A stretch of 64,000 nt of DNA from Calothrix parasitica NIES-267 (GTDB taxonomy: Bacteria; Cyanobacteriota; Cyanobacteriia; Cyanobacteriales; Nostocaceae), in NCBI RefSeq assembly GCF_002368095.1, contig NZ_AP018227.1:5780098-5844097 (forward strand), given 5' to 3'. Each line of letters begins with the position of its first letter. Position 1 is the first letter of the stretch. The notes beneath the pieces were generated by a model. The model worked only from the letters and a program-made list of their open reading frames with translations, was not told the DNA's origin and ran no database searches. The position numbers and the translations under genes were made by a program. Positions 19,693 to 30,064 of this stretch are shown here, piece by piece.

Positions 19693-21366
19693 ATGTCTGA
19701 CAATTTGAAAAGCCGAGTTGTAACGCAAGGGGTGCAACGTTCGCCGAATCGAGCGATGTTGCGAGCGGTTGGTTTTGGAGATAATGATTTTACTAAGCCG
19801 ATTGTGGGGATTGCTAATAGTTTTAGTACTATTACTCCCTGCAATATGGGGATTAATACTTTGGCTCAAAGGGCTGAAAAGGGCGTTCGCGATGCTCAAG
19901 GGATGCCGCAAATGTTCGGTACTATTACGATTAGTGATGGTATTTCGATGGGAACTGAGGGGATGAAGTATTCCCTGGTGTCGCGTGAAGTAATTGCTGA
20001 TTCGATTGAAACTGCTTGTAGCGGTCAAAGCATGGATGGTGTGCTGGCTATTGGTGGTTGTGATAAAAATATGCCGGGAGCTATGATTGCTATGGCTCGG
20101 ATGAATATTCCGGCGATTTTTGTTTATGGGGGTACGATTAAACCCGGTCATCACGATGGTAAGGATTTAACTGTTGTCAGTTCTTTTGAAGCTGTAGGAG
20201 AATACAGCGCTGGTAATATTAGCGAAGATGAATTGATGGCAGTTGAGAAGAATGCTTGTCCCGGTGCGGGTTCTTGCGGGGGAATGTATACCGCTAATAC
20301 TATGTCTTCTGCTTTTGAAGCTTTGGGGATGAGTTTACCTTATTCTTCTACTATGGCTGCTGAAGATGCTGAAAAAGCCGATAGTACGGAAAAGTCGGCG
20401 ACTGTTTTGACCGAAGCGATACGCAAGCAAATTTTACCCCGACAAATTATTACTCGTAAGTCTATAGAAAATGCTATTTCTGTAATTATGGCGGTTGGTG
20501 GTTCCACAAATTCGGTACTCCACTTTTTGGCGATCGCCAATGCTGCGGGTGTGGAATTAACTATTGATGATTTTGAAACTATCCGCGCTCGGGTACCGGT
20601 TTTGTGCGATTTAAAGCCTAGCGGTCGCTATGTAGCAGTAGATTTACACAAAGTGGGTGGCATTCCTCAAGTAATGAAAATGCTCCTCGCTCACGATTTA
20701 ATTCACGGTGACTGTATTACTATTACCGGTCAAACCATTGCGGAAGTCTTGGCTGATATACCGGAAGAACCACCAGCCGACCAAGATGTAATTCGTCCTT
20801 GGAACAATCCGATGTATAAACAAGGGCATTTGGCTATTTTAAAAGGTAATTTGGCTGCTGAGGGAGCGGTTGCAAAAATTACCGGTGTAAAAATGCCGAA
20901 AATTACGGGGCCAGCCAGGGTATTTGAATCGGAAGAATCTTGTTTAGATGCAATACTATCGGGAAATATCAAAGCCGGTGACGTGATAGTAATTCGCTAC
21001 GAAGGTCCGAAAGGAGGTCCGGGAATGCGGGAAATGTTGGCTCCAACCGCTGCAATAATTGGAGCGCGTTTGGGTGATTCTGTGGGTTTAATAACCGACG
21101 GACGTTTTTCCGGAGGAAGTTACGGAAGAGTGGTCGGACATGTCGCTCCGGAAGCAGCTGTGGGTGGAACTATAGCGTTAGTGAAAGAAGGAGATACAAT
21201 CACTATCGATACCAATGCGCGGTTGCTGCAATTAGAAGTTTCTGACGAAGAAATAGCCAAGCGTCGGGTAGACTGGAAAGCGCCAGAACCGAGATATACG
21301 AAGGGTATTTTGGCCAAGTATGCCAAGTTGGTTTCTTCTAGTAGTTTGGGAGCGGTGACGGATTAA
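19693..21366 (+). CDS. ilvD: Dihydroxy-acid dehydratase
   Basis: Converts 2,3-dihydroxy-isovalerate and its methyl homologue to 2-oxo acids, the third common step of valine/isoleucine synthesis, in the cytoplasm. 557 residues. Iron-sulfur ligands are Cys50 (TPCNMG), Cys123 (GGCDKNMPG) and Cys195 (GSCGGMYT), with GRFSGGSYG near the C-terminus. The three cysteines and length suit the plant/cyanobacterial [2Fe-2S] type. GGAGGGG 9 bases before the ATG is the best ribosome binding site in the window. The frame extends in neither direction, so the start is firm. Confidence 0.97.
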   Translation: MSDNLKSRVVTQGVQRSPNRAMLRAVGFGDNDFTKPIVGIANSFSTITPCNMGINTLAQRAEKGVRDAQGMPQMFGTITISDGISMGTEGMKYSLVSREVIADSIETACSGQSMDGVLAIGGCDKNMPGAMIAMARMNIPAIFVYGGTIKPGHHDGKDLTVVSSFEAVGEYSAGNISEDELMAVEKNACPGAGSCGGMYTANTMSSAFEALGMSLPYSSTMAAEDAEKADSTEKSATVLTEAIRKQILPRQIITRKSIENAISVIMAVGGSTNSVLHFLAIANAAGVELTIDDFETIRARVPVLCDLKPSGRYVAVDLHKVGGIPQVMKMLLAHDLIHGDCITITGQTIAEVLADIPEEPPADQDVIRPWNNPMYKQGHLAILKGNLAAEGAVAKITGVKMPKITGPARVFESEESCLDAILSGNIKAGDVIVIRYEGPKGGPGMREMLAPTAAIIGARLGDSVGLITDGRFSGGSYGRVVGHVAPEAAVGGTIALVKEGDTITIDTNARLLQLEVSDEEIAKRRVDWKAPEPRYTKGILAKYAKLVSSSSLGAVTD

Positions 21367-21402
21367 AACAATTTTGGATTTTAGATTTTAGATTTTGGAT
21401 TG

Positions 21403-21444
21403 GGAGTTAGGAGTTAGGAGTTAGGAGTTAGGAGTTAGGAGTTG
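21403..21444. repeat. STRR: GGAGTTA x6
   Basis: About six tandem copies of a 7-mer between ilvD and the Uma2 gene, followed by pyrimidine-rich ccccctcttccccctctctcccc. Confidence 0.85.
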
Positions 21445-21559
21445 GGAGTTGTAAGTAGCGAGTTAGGAAGTTTTTGTCTCCTTGTCTCCCCCCTCTTCCC
21501 CCTCTCTCCCCTCTCCAAGACGTTACGATTAATTTAAACTAACATTTGCGGGCACTTCC

Positions 21560-22123
21560 ATGAATACCGTTGTGCTAAATCTAGAGCCAATTATTAATTT
21601 AACCGACGAGCAATTTTATCAACTTTGCGCGGTTAATCGAGATTTAAGTTTGGAATTAAATGCTACAGGGGAATTGATTATTGTGCCACCAGTAGGAGGA
21701 GAAAGCGGAAATCAAGAAGCGGATTTGATTACTGATTTGAATATTTGGAATCGTCAAACTGGGTTGGGAAAAGTTTTTAGTTCTTCTACTATATTTAAGT
21801 TACCTAATGGTGCAAAACGTTCTCCCGATGCAGCTTGGGTAAAATTGGAACGTTGGGAAAGTTTAAGTTTGGAGGAGCGTAAAAAGTTTCCACCGTTAGC
21901 ACCTGATTTTGTAATTGAACTTCGTTCCGAAAGCGACCGTTTGAAATCTCTTCAAGATAAAATGCAGGAGTATTTAGAAAATGGCGTGGGTTTGGGGTGG
22001 TTAATTAATCCTCAAGATAAACAAGTGGAAATTTATCGTCAGAATCAATCGGTGGAAGTGGTTAATATTCCGATAAAGCTGTCTGGGGAAGATGTTTTAG
22101 AAGGGTTTGAATTGCGATTGTGA
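21560..22123 (+). CDS. Uma2 family (DUF820) endonuclease-like protein
   Basis: 187 residues with the PD-(D/E)XK core of the Uma2 family, which is greatly expanded in cyanobacteria. Markers are TGELIIVPP (about 37), SPDAAWV (about 90), DFVIELRSESD (about 115-125) and the following K/Q helix MQEYLENGVGLGWLINP. The acidic residues in SPD and in the IEL motif form the predicted metal site. No partner gene is adjacent; the biological role of the family is not established. Confidence 0.85.
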   Translation: MNTVVLNLEPIINLTDEQFYQLCAVNRDLSLELNATGELIIVPPVGGESGNQEADLITDLNIWNRQTGLGKVFSSSTIFKLPNGAKRSPDAAWVKLERWESLSLEERKKFPPLAPDFVIELRSESDRLKSLQDKMQEYLENGVGLGWLINPQDKQVEIYRQNQSVEVVNIPIKLSGEDVLEGFELRL

Positions 22124-22348
22124 ATTACACCCGTTCATAAATTAAATAAAAGTGAAAACAGAAGATAAAACGAAAGCTATATAAGCCTAAATTGCTGCTG
22201 TAGTTAGCTTATGAATATTGAGCAGTATAATAAGTATTTCTCTTGTTCAAAATATAAAATTAAGTTTTTCGCCAATAAACTATTAGTAACTATCTTTAAT
22301 AACCTCTAAAATCATTATAGTAACTGGGTTGTAATTATGAGGATTAGT

Positions 22349-22822
22349 CTACTGAATTACTAATCTACAAATAAAATTTGAAAAGCTATCAGCAAAACGA
22401 AAACAACTTTCAAGTTTTGAATTTTCAATGTCACCAGATTCATCCCACCCAATAGAATGACTCTGAAAATAGATTGCTCCAAAATCATCTTTTCTTAATG
22501 AGAGACAAATCAAATTGTTTGCTGCATCTTCATTAATTGGAATCATTAAGACAGGAAGTCTCTCCTTATGTTCTGAAATTGCGTGTTCAATGTTTTTTCC
22601 AAAGAACGTACCAGGAGAAATTCCTCCATTGTCAGTTGAGCACTCAGCATACTCTTCAAAATCGGATTCTCCATAGGTAGCAAGAAACTGTCGATAATCT
22701 TCTGGAAAAACTGTTCCTAGTTTTATCTCAATCCGCTTAATTTCTTTTTCGCTGAGGGGGCTAAACTTTTCTTCTCTGCACGAGTTTATACCAAGCTTCT
22801 CAAGTTTTTCTGTCAAATCCAT
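22349..22822 (-). CDS. SMI1/KNR4 (SUKH) family protein
   Basis: 157 residues with the SUKH signature LGTVFPEDYRQFLATYGESDF (about 34-54; the P-x-D-Y-x-x-F-L core), then an acidic C-terminal half ending in FSNFICRLV. SUKH proteins are mostly immunity proteins of polymorphic toxin systems. No toxin lies nearby, so it is either an orphan immunity gene or a housekeeping family member. Base composition is like its neighbours. No clear ribosome binding site. Confidence 0.7.
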   Translation of the reverse strand: MDLTEKLEKLGINSCREEKFSPLSEKEIKRIEIKLGTVFPEDYRQFLATYGESDFEEYAECSTDNGGISPGTFFGKNIEHAISEHKERLPVLMIPINEDAANNLICLSLRKDDFGAIYFQSHSIGWDESGDIENSKLESCFRFADSFSNFICRLVIQ

Positions 22823-23032
22823 CTTTAATGTGTAATGTTAATGAAAGATTACCTACAATTGTTCAGTAATTTTAGAGCGGGAAGAGATTAATATTAATTC
22901 TCTTTGCAAAATTACACTACACCAACAGCTTTAATGTTAAGAGCTTTTTATAGGTAATTATTAAAATTTAATCAATATAATCTCCATCCAGCCCAACCAT
23001 CCGCTGAAAATCCCAGCATCGAGGGGAATATC

Positions 23033-25612
23033 ATGAATACTTCCGAAAAATTAACTTGGCTCCAAGAACGGACTGCTTTAGGAATTCTTGAAACTGAACC
23101 TTTATCAGCAATTGCTGAAGCTGTTGAAGAAAAAGTTATCCCAGCCAACGAGCTTTTATTTACAGAAGAAACTCCACCGGAAGCACTCTACTTTTTGTTA
23201 GAAGGTCAACTCGAAAGTAGTAGTAAAGATAAAAATAATCATGCTCTAAATTGCGGTTTACTTCCGGGTACGATAATTAATCTTCAAGAGTTAACTTTGG
23301 ATGAGTTAACAAAGTGTACTATTAAAACTTTGAGCGAATCTTGTTTCTGGATAATACCTGCTGAAAAATTCAAGGAATTAATTGCACAATATCCTCAAAT
23401 TCAAAAAAGTATTTCTCGGGGATTAGCTCAGGAAGTTGCTCAGCTAGAATCAGCGCTTAATTACGAACAAGAACGCTCTATTGCTTTACGTCCTTATTTA
23501 GTTACAAAAGCACAACGGGGGGTTGTCGGAAGTAGTCGTTATGCTATGAAGTTGCGAGAACAAATCCGTCAAGCTTCCGACACTAGGGAATCTATATTAA
23601 TATTCGGGGAACCTGGTTTAGAAAAAGATAATATTGCTGCTCTTATCCACTACGGTTCTGATTTTCGCCGACAACCAATTATTAAAGTAGATTGTGGAAT
23701 TTTACAGACTAGTGGTGCGGATTTGTTTGGACGTGTGGGGGGTAAACCGGGGTTAATTAGATGGTTGGGGGAAGGTACTTTAGTTTTAAATAATATTCAG
23801 GAAACAGCTGCGGAGTTATTACCAAAGTTAGCTGAATTTATCGAAACCAATACTTATAAACCCGTGACTCGTGACGGACAACCAGAACCGGAATCTTATG
23901 ATAGTCAAGTTCGGATTTTAATTATTTCAGAACAAGCTCAGCCATTAATCCAGCGAACGATTAATAAAACTATCAAAGCTCCACCGTTAAGAGTTCGGAA
24001 GGGTGATATCAAAGCTCAAGTTGAATATCATATTAGTCTTTACGCTCGTCAAGAAGGGATTCGTAAACCGAAAATTACACCGGAAGCTTTACGTCGATTG
24101 CAGTCTTACGATTTTCCCGGTAATTTAAAAGAGTTGAGAAGCTTGGTAGAAAGGGCTATTGTCCAAGCTGATGGAGCTAAAGAATTAACCGAAGAAATTT
24201 TTTGGTCTGCTGATACTAAGAAAAAACGGTTTCGCTTCAATTTATTAAATGGTTATCCGGGACTCAGAAAATTCCTTCGCAGTCCTTGGTTTCCAGATAG
24301 GATAAATTACGGTTTTACTTTAATAGCTTTTGCGGTTCTTGTTAGTATTTTATTTCTTGGGCCGCAAACCAGAGACAAAAATTTCGGATTAAATCTATTT
24401 TGGGCTTGGTGGTGGCCGTTTTTCTTATTTCTCTTCCCGTTTTTAGGTCGGATTTGGTGCGCTTTCTGTCCGTTCATGATTTACGGTGAAGTTACGCAGA
24501 AATTATCTTTATGGCTGTTCCCCAGAAAACTTCAATCTTGGCCGAGACAGCAAGCTGAAAAATGGGGTGGATGGTTTTTATTCGCCATGTTTACTCTCAT
24601 TTTTCTTTGGGAAGAACTTTGGGATTTAGAAAATACTGCTTATTTAAGTGCTTGTTTGCTGTTATTAATTACGGCTGGTGCAATGATTTGCTCGGCTATT
24701 TTTGAAAGAAGATTTTGGTGTCGGTATTTATGTCCGATTGGGGGAATGAATGGCTTGTTTGCTAAGTTATCAATGACGGAATTAAGAGCGCAACAAGGTA
24801 TTTGTTCTGCTAGCTGCAATACTTATCAATGTTATAAAGGTGGTCCGCAAAAAGGTGAAGGACTGGAAACAAATGGCTGTCCTTTATATTCTCATCCCGC
24901 ACAATTGCAAGATAACAAAGACTGCGTGCTGTGCATGACTTGTCTCAAAGCTTGTCCTCATCGCTCGGTTGAGTTTAATTTACGTCCTCCCGGTATTGAA
25001 TTGTGGACTACTCATACAGCGTATGGTTATGAAGTTGCGCTGTTGTTTTTGCTGTTGGGGGGAGTGTACCTCCATCGCTTACCTGAAATCAAAAATATTC
25101 TTAAATTACAGTTTGATTTAAATAATTTTTGGCAGCATTCTGGTTTATCAATACTTGCTTTAATTATTCCGGTAGCTATTCCGTTTTTAGCTTACGGTTT
25201 AATGCAAATATTTTATCGCTTTAATTGCTATCTAAAAAAGACAATATCTCAACGTAGAAATATAATTAAACCAATTAAACCCAAACCTTTTGTAGAACTT
25301 GCTTATGGTTATCTACCATTAGTTTTAGGTGGTAGTTTAGCTCATTATTTACGTTTAGCTTTAAACGAAGCAGGACGTATATTACCAGTAACTTTTGCAA
25401 CTTTAGGTTTGAATGGTGCATCTTTACCGATATTAGTCGCACATCCAGCAGTTATCGCTTTTTTACAGGGTAGCACCTTAATTTTTTCAACTTTACTAAC
25501 AGTATTCCTAACGCAGAAAATAGCCCGTCAACCCTTACGCTGTATGCTATTGCAGCATTTAGCCTCTATAGCTTTAGCAGCAAGTATGTGGGCAATAATT
25601 GTATTTCCTTAA
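23033..25612 (+). CDS. CNB / degenerate AAA+ (EBP-like) / polyferredoxin membrane fusion
   Basis: 859 residues. Order: cyclic-nucleotide-binding-like domain (about 15-145; FLLEGQLES); an AAA+ region related to sigma-54 activators (about 165-395), whose Walker A reads GEPGLEKDN (about 192) and Walker B EGTLVLNNI (about 246), both lacking normal residues, and with no GAFTGA loop; then membrane helices with NosR/NapH/RdxA-type CxxC-P sites, WCAFCPF (about 472) and WCRYLCP (about 562), and a ferredoxin-like CVLCMTCLKACP (about 631-642). The last 200 residues add several helices. It is probably a membrane electron-transfer protein gated by a pseudo-ATPase sensor. GAGGGG precedes the ATG. Confidence 0.85.
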   Translation: MNTSEKLTWLQERTALGILETEPLSAIAEAVEEKVIPANELLFTEETPPEALYFLLEGQLESSSKDKNNHALNCGLLPGTIINLQELTLDELTKCTIKTLSESCFWIIPAEKFKELIAQYPQIQKSISRGLAQEVAQLESALNYEQERSIALRPYLVTKAQRGVVGSSRYAMKLREQIRQASDTRESILIFGEPGLEKDNIAALIHYGSDFRRQPIIKVDCGILQTSGADLFGRVGGKPGLIRWLGEGTLVLNNIQETAAELLPKLAEFIETNTYKPVTRDGQPEPESYDSQVRILIISEQAQPLIQRTINKTIKAPPLRVRKGDIKAQVEYHISLYARQEGIRKPKITPEALRRLQSYDFPGNLKELRSLVERAIVQADGAKELTEEIFWSADTKKKRFRFNLLNGYPGLRKFLRSPWFPDRINYGFTLIAFAVLVSILFLGPQTRDKNFGLNLFWAWWWPFFLFLFPFLGRIWCAFCPFMIYGEVTQKLSLWLFPRKLQSWPRQQAEKWGGWFLFAMFTLIFLWEELWDLENTAYLSACLLLLITAGAMICSAIFERRFWCRYLCPIGGMNGLFAKLSMTELRAQQGICSASCNTYQCYKGGPQKGEGLETNGCPLYSHPAQLQDNKDCVLCMTCLKACPHRSVEFNLRPPGIELWTTHTAYGYEVALLFLLLGGVYLHRLPEIKNILKLQFDLNNFWQHSGLSILALIIPVAIPFLAYGLMQIFYRFNCYLKKTISQRRNIIKPIKPKPFVELAYGYLPLVLGGSLAHYLRLALNEAGRILPVTFATLGLNGASLPILVAHPAVIAFLQGSTLIFSTLLTVFLTQKIARQPLRCMLLQHLASIALAASMWAIIVFP

Positions 25613-26436
25613 GTAAATTAACAATGACGCAGTTTACATCTAAAATTAATACACAATTCATCACTTACCATTAGATAAGTTATATTGTCATGAGGGGTTT
25701 TACCCAGCATTTAAAAGTGTTTTAAAAAGCTTTCCGGCTCTGGAAGTGACACAGTAACAAGCTTTTTCTTCACAATTCTTTGATAGAATAGTACTGTATC
25801 TTTAATAAAACTTAACAAAGATTACGCAAAACATACGTGATTTTATTTATACTAAGGAAAAGAAAATATAAAATTACACCTAGCGGTGGGTGTTCTAAGA
25901 CTTGTAAAAATCGCTAACGAATTACCTAATGTCTAAGTATAAGAGTAGCTAATTTTTGTTTTTGAATCAGCTATTTATCACATAGATATAAAAGGGAACC
26001 ATTGGCAAAAAAGTAAAGTCCTGGAAACTGTATTAAATATATATAGTTTTGATTTCTCTTAAAGTGTTCTATTAAATCAAAGCTTTGAAATCGGCTAGTA
26101 ATCATTTGCCCTAATGAATTGTAGTTCATTAGATTTATCTTCGGCACTTTGAATATTGAAAGTTAATTTCAATACTTTCAATAATTAGATAGTCGTCGAT
26201 TTTTTAGTCTAAATTAAAGTTGCATTTATCAGTATATTTGGCATGAGTATAAGTGAATTAGGCATTGTTTTTAGGAATGTACATTTTCTGATTTAATTTG
26301 CCTTTAATTCTATCTATTTTAATAGTTAATTGCAGATTTTCTAAAGCGATTAGGGAAGCTTATAAAGAGACTTTTATATTCACCCAAGCGCTCGGAATAT
26401 TTCATTATTGGCTAATATTTAAAGGCAATAATTAAT
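25613..26436. other. 824-bp gap before the glycan cassette
   Basis: AT-rich sequence without STRRs. I see no ORF with support, no tRNA and no clear operator. Its length and lack of repeats suggest it holds the promoter and leader of the DegT-GT2-FemAB operon. Confidence 0.4.
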
Positions 26437-27651
26437 ATGAAAAAACACTTAAGCGAACTAGCTATTTTCGGTGGTAAACCGAGTTTTGAAGAAAAATTAC
26501 ACGTTGGTCGTCCGAATATTGGTTCTAAGGAAGTTTTACTACAGCGTATTAACGATATTTTAGACAGCAAATGGTTGACGAACAACGGACGATTCGTACA
26601 AGCATTTGAACAGCGTATAGCTTCATTGGTAGGAGTCAAATACTGTATTGCAACTTGTAATGCGACTACAGGATTAGAAATAGCCATCAGAGCTTGCGAG
26701 CTAAAAGGTGAAGTCATCATTCCATCATTTACCTTTGTTGCTACCGCTCATGCTTTGCAATGGCAGGGGATTGACCCGGTTTTTTGCGATGTTGACCCTG
26801 ATACTCATAATATAGATCCACAAAAAATCGAGTCATTAATTACAGATAAAACGACAGCGATAATGGGGGTACATTTATGGGGAAGAGGATGTGATGTAGA
26901 AGCCCTTGAAGACATTGCTAAACGCTACAATCTAAAACTTTTATTTGATGCTGCTCATGCTTTTGGATGCTCTTATAAACAAGAGATGATAGGTAATTTT
27001 GGCGATATAGAAGTATTTAGCTTTAATGCAACCAAATTTTGTAACAGCTTTGAAGGAGGTGCAATTGTTACAAATAATAGTGAATTAGCTCATAAAATTC
27101 GCTACATGAAAAACTTTGGTTTTAGTAATTATGATTGTGTTGACTTCATTGGAACTAACGGCAAAATGAGCGAAGTATCTGCCGCTATGGGGTTGACATC
27201 ACTTGAGAGTATAGAAGATTTTATAAATACCAATCGTAAAAATTACAAACAATATCAACAAGAATTATCAAATATTCCAGGCGTGAATCTAATCGGTTAT
27301 GACAAAGCAGAAAAGTGTAACTATCAGTACGTCATTGTAGAAATTGATGAGTCAATAACTAGAATTAATCGCGACACAATTTACGAGGTTTTGTGGGCAG
27401 AAAATATTCTCGCAAGACGTTATTTTTATCCTGGTTGTCATCAAATGGAACCCTATCGCTCTGGTATTGCGGATATGGGTTTGATGTTAACTAATACCAG
27501 ACGTTTGGCAGCCAGAGTATTAGCATTACCTACGGGTACTGCAATTGGGGCTAAAGAAATTAGTAATATTTGTCAGATTATCAGGGTTGCAACCACAGGG
27601 GGAAATCTAATTAATGAAATGCTCTACCAAAATATTCGTCGGGCCTGTTGA
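26437..27651 (+). CDS. DegT/DnrJ/EryC1/StrS family aminotransferase
   Basis: 404 residues, a PLP enzyme that aminates nucleotide-linked keto-sugars. CNATTGLEIAIRA (about 73-85) binds the cofactor phosphate, DAAHAFGCSY (about 170) is the ring-stacking and Asp region, and Lys200 in FNATKFCNSFEGG should form the Schiff base. It is the first gene of a tight cassette: its last 38 bases overlap the glycosyltransferase gene. The product sugar is unknown; the cassette suggests a surface glycan. Confidence 0.9.
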   Translation: MKKHLSELAIFGGKPSFEEKLHVGRPNIGSKEVLLQRINDILDSKWLTNNGRFVQAFEQRIASLVGVKYCIATCNATTGLEIAIRACELKGEVIIPSFTFVATAHALQWQGIDPVFCDVDPDTHNIDPQKIESLITDKTTAIMGVHLWGRGCDVEALEDIAKRYNLKLLFDAAHAFGCSYKQEMIGNFGDIEVFSFNATKFCNSFEGGAIVTNNSELAHKIRYMKNFGFSNYDCVDFIGTNGKMSEVSAAMGLTSLESIEDFINTNRKNYKQYQQELSNIPGVNLIGYDKAEKCNYQYVIVEIDESITRINRDTIYEVLWAENILARRYFYPGCHQMEPYRSGIADMGLMLTNTRRLAARVLALPTGTAIGAKEISNICQIIRVATTGGNLINEMLYQNIRRAC

Positions 27652-28654
27652 TTCGCAATTAACAGGAAATAATCCCAAAGTCAGTGTCTCTCTTGTCACT
27701 TTTAACCATGAACAATTTATTGCACAAGCTATAGAAAGTATACTGTTGCAAGAAGTTGATTTTAGTTATGAAATCATCATAGGAGAAGATTTTTCTAGCG
27801 ATAAAACACGGGAGATTGTTATTGAATATCAAAAACAGTATCCAGATAAAATTCGCTTGATATTACCCGAAGAAAACTTGGGTTGCTATGGTCAAAAAAT
27901 TTTTGTACAAACACTTGAAGCTTGCAAAGGTGAGTATATTGCGATTCTAGATGGAGATGACTATTGGACTTCTGCCCATAAGCTTCAGCAGCAGGTAGAT
28001 TTTCTAGATAATCATCCTGAATGTGCAATTTGTTTTCATGACGTTACAACAATTTTTGAAGATAAATCTCGTACTTCTCGGAGATATAACGATTTTGAAC
28101 CACCAACATTTTCCAGCATAGAAAATATTTTAAAAAGCAACTTCATCCCAACCTGTTCAACTATGTATAGAAGAGGTTTGTTTGATGAATTTCCTGAATG
28201 GTATTGCGATACAGTTTGTGGAGACTGGGTACTACATGTATTGAATGCACAGCATGGAAAAATCGGCTACATCAACCAGTCTTTAGCAGTTTATCGAGTA
28301 CATAGTAATGGCTTATTTAGCAGCATGAAAAGAATACAGCAGCTAAAAGAAGCAATTAAATGTTATAAGCTGCTCAATGAATATTTTAATTTTGCATACA
28401 ATTACATAATCAAATCAGAGGAAATTTACCGCTATTTAACTTGTTTATCTATCTATCAGGAAGAAGGAAATTTACTAAAGCAAGAAAAATATAGAAATAA
28501 GGTAATCCGAAATTTAGTTAGATACCCTTTGATTACTTGTACGGCAATTTTTAAGTTTATCAAGAGAAGCACGATTAATCGAATTGCCGTAGTTAGATGG
28601 CGACTTAAGAAGCAGAAATTAAAACTGCTAACTCATGAATATTCAAGTCATTGA
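27614..28654 (+). CDS. Glycosyltransferase family 2
   Basis: 346 residues with a GT-A fold: VSVSLVTFNHEQFIAQAIES (about 21-40), EIIIGEDFSSDKT (about 54-66) and the metal-binding LDGDDYW (about 112). It has no membrane segments but a basic C-terminal tail (RRLKKQKLKL-like) that could bind the inner membrane. It overlaps the upstream aminotransferase by 38 bases and the downstream FemAB-like gene by 20 bases, so all three are translated from one mRNA. Acceptor and donor are unknown. Confidence 0.88.
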   Translation: MKCSTKIFVGPVDSQLTGNNPKVSVSLVTFNHEQFIAQAIESILLQEVDFSYEIIIGEDFSSDKTREIVIEYQKQYPDKIRLILPEENLGCYGQKIFVQTLEACKGEYIAILDGDDYWTSAHKLQQQVDFLDNHPECAICFHDVTTIFEDKSRTSRRYNDFEPPTFSSIENILKSNFIPTCSTMYRRGLFDEFPEWYCDTVCGDWVLHVLNAQHGKIGYINQSLAVYRVHSNGLFSSMKRIQQLKEAIKCYKLLNEYFNFAYNYIIKSEEIYRYLTCLSIYQEEGNLLKQEKYRNKVIRNLVRYPLITCTAIFKFIKRSTINRIAVVRWRLKKQKLKLLTHEYSSH

Positions 28655-29711
28655 TAGCCAAAATCCTTTGTGGCTAAAAACTTTAGATAAACTTCGATAC
28701 GATGTTTATCATTTACCAGAATATGCTCGTTTAGAAGCAAAAAGAACGGAATCTACAAGTCAAGCTTTTGTAGTAGATGATGGAGAGAAAATATTTTTCT
28801 TACCTTTCTTAATTCGTTCGTGTAATGACATCTTGGGTTCGCAAGCACAAAACTTTTTAGATGTAATATCACCTTATGGTTATCCTGGTGTTTTACTAAG
28901 TGAAGCAGCTACAAAAGAATCTAGTTTTACGAATTTTGCTCTCAAGGAATTAAATTATTATTTTAAAAGTAAAGATATTTGTTCGGCATTTTTTCAATTG
29001 CATCCTATTTTAAGCAATCAATTTAGTCCGATATTTGCACGTAAGAGTGTCAATAAGAAGATAAATCACATTGGTGAAACAATTTCTGTTGATTTAAACC
29101 TCTCTGAGTCAGAAATTTGGGCAAATACTAGGAAAGGTCATCAAAGCACAATCAATAAATGCAAACGGCTGGGATTTACTGCCAGGATGGTAAATTTAGT
29201 AGAATATCTCGAACATTTTCAAGCGATTTACGAGGAAACCATGAATCGTGTGGCTGCAAGTAAGTCTTATTACTTTGACCAAGAGTATTTTGTAGACTTA
29301 CAAAATCTGGATAGTAACATACATTTATGTTTGGTAGAATTTGAATCAGAAATTGCAGCAGCCTGTATATTTTTTGAATGTGGGAAAATAGTTCAAGCTC
29401 ATTTAGGCGGAACTAAAAACAAATTTTTACCTTTATCTCCATTTAATTACTTATTAGATTACGTTCGATATTGGGCAAAGCAACGCGGTAACGAATTGAT
29501 GCATATAGGAAGTGGTGTCGGAGGAACAAAAGACAGCTTATATCACTTCAAAGCAGGTTTTTCCAAACAAAGACACGATTGGTTTGCGCTGCAATTAATT
29601 CCAGATTGGGAGAAATATACTTATCTGACTCATCTAAGAGCAGAATCTTTAAATACTAAAGTTGAAAAATTGTTTCAATCTAATTTCTTTCCCGCTTATC
29701 GGTCTGGTTGA
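28635..29711 (+). CDS. FemAB-like GNAT acyltransferase
   Basis: 358 residues with two GNAT-like halves, as in FemAB proteins that transfer aminoacyl or acyl groups to cell-wall or sugar amines. Markers are WANTRKGHQSTINKCKR (about 163-180, the recurrent R-x-x-x-N/I-x-K region) and the C-terminal AHLGGTKNKFLPLSPFNYL plus HIGSGVGGTKDSLYHFKAGF. With a sugar aminotransferase and a GT2 in front, N-acylation of an aminosugar in a surface glycan is a reasonable guess. The stop is followed by a long STRR. Confidence 0.75.
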   Translation: MNIQVIDSQNPLWLKTLDKLRYDVYHLPEYARLEAKRTESTSQAFVVDDGEKIFFLPFLIRSCNDILGSQAQNFLDVISPYGYPGVLLSEAATKESSFTNFALKELNYYFKSKDICSAFFQLHPILSNQFSPIFARKSVNKKINHIGETISVDLNLSESEIWANTRKGHQSTINKCKRLGFTARMVNLVEYLEHFQAIYEETMNRVAASKSYYFDQEYFVDLQNLDSNIHLCLVEFESEIAAACIFFECGKIVQAHLGGTKNKFLPLSPFNYLLDYVRYWAKQRGNELMHIGSGVGGTKDSLYHFKAGFSKQRHDWFALQLIPDWEKYTYLTHLRAESLNTKVEKLFQSNFFPAYRSG

Positions 29712-29768
29712 GGGAAGACAAGGGGACAAGGGGACAAGGAGAGAGGGAAAAAGAAATAAAATAAATAA

Positions 29769-29950
29769 TTACTAACTCATTACTCATTACTCATTACCCA
29801 TTACTTATTACCCATTACTTATTACCCATTACTTATTACCCATTACTTATTACCCATTACTTATTACCCATTACTTATTACCCATTACTTATTACCCATT
29901 ACTCATTACTCATTACTCATTACTCATTACTCATTACTCATTACCTCTTA
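29769..29950. repeat. STRR: CATTACT/CATTACC/TATTACC heptads, about 25 units
   Basis: About 180 bases of 7-mers, in the middle organised as 14-base ATTACTT-ATTACCC doublets repeated about eight times. It fills the gap between the glycan cassette and the channel gene; no gene seen. Confidence 0.95.
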
Positions 29951-30064
29951 CCTTTTTTTAATATAGTTTCTTCTGCTACAGTTCTTATGAGTGTTGGTGA
30001 GCCAGAATGTGAGTAAACCTTTTTGTTGGAATGCAGCTTTTCGTATCAATGTTGCTGCTTTTAT

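Noticed and set aside
23033..25612. Sigma-54-dependent transcription activator
   Set aside because: No GAFTGA, degenerate Walker motifs, no HTH, and it continues into membrane Fe-S domains.
29769..29950. CRISPR array
   Set aside because: Units are 7-14 bases with no unique spacers; no cas genes in the window. It is an STRR.
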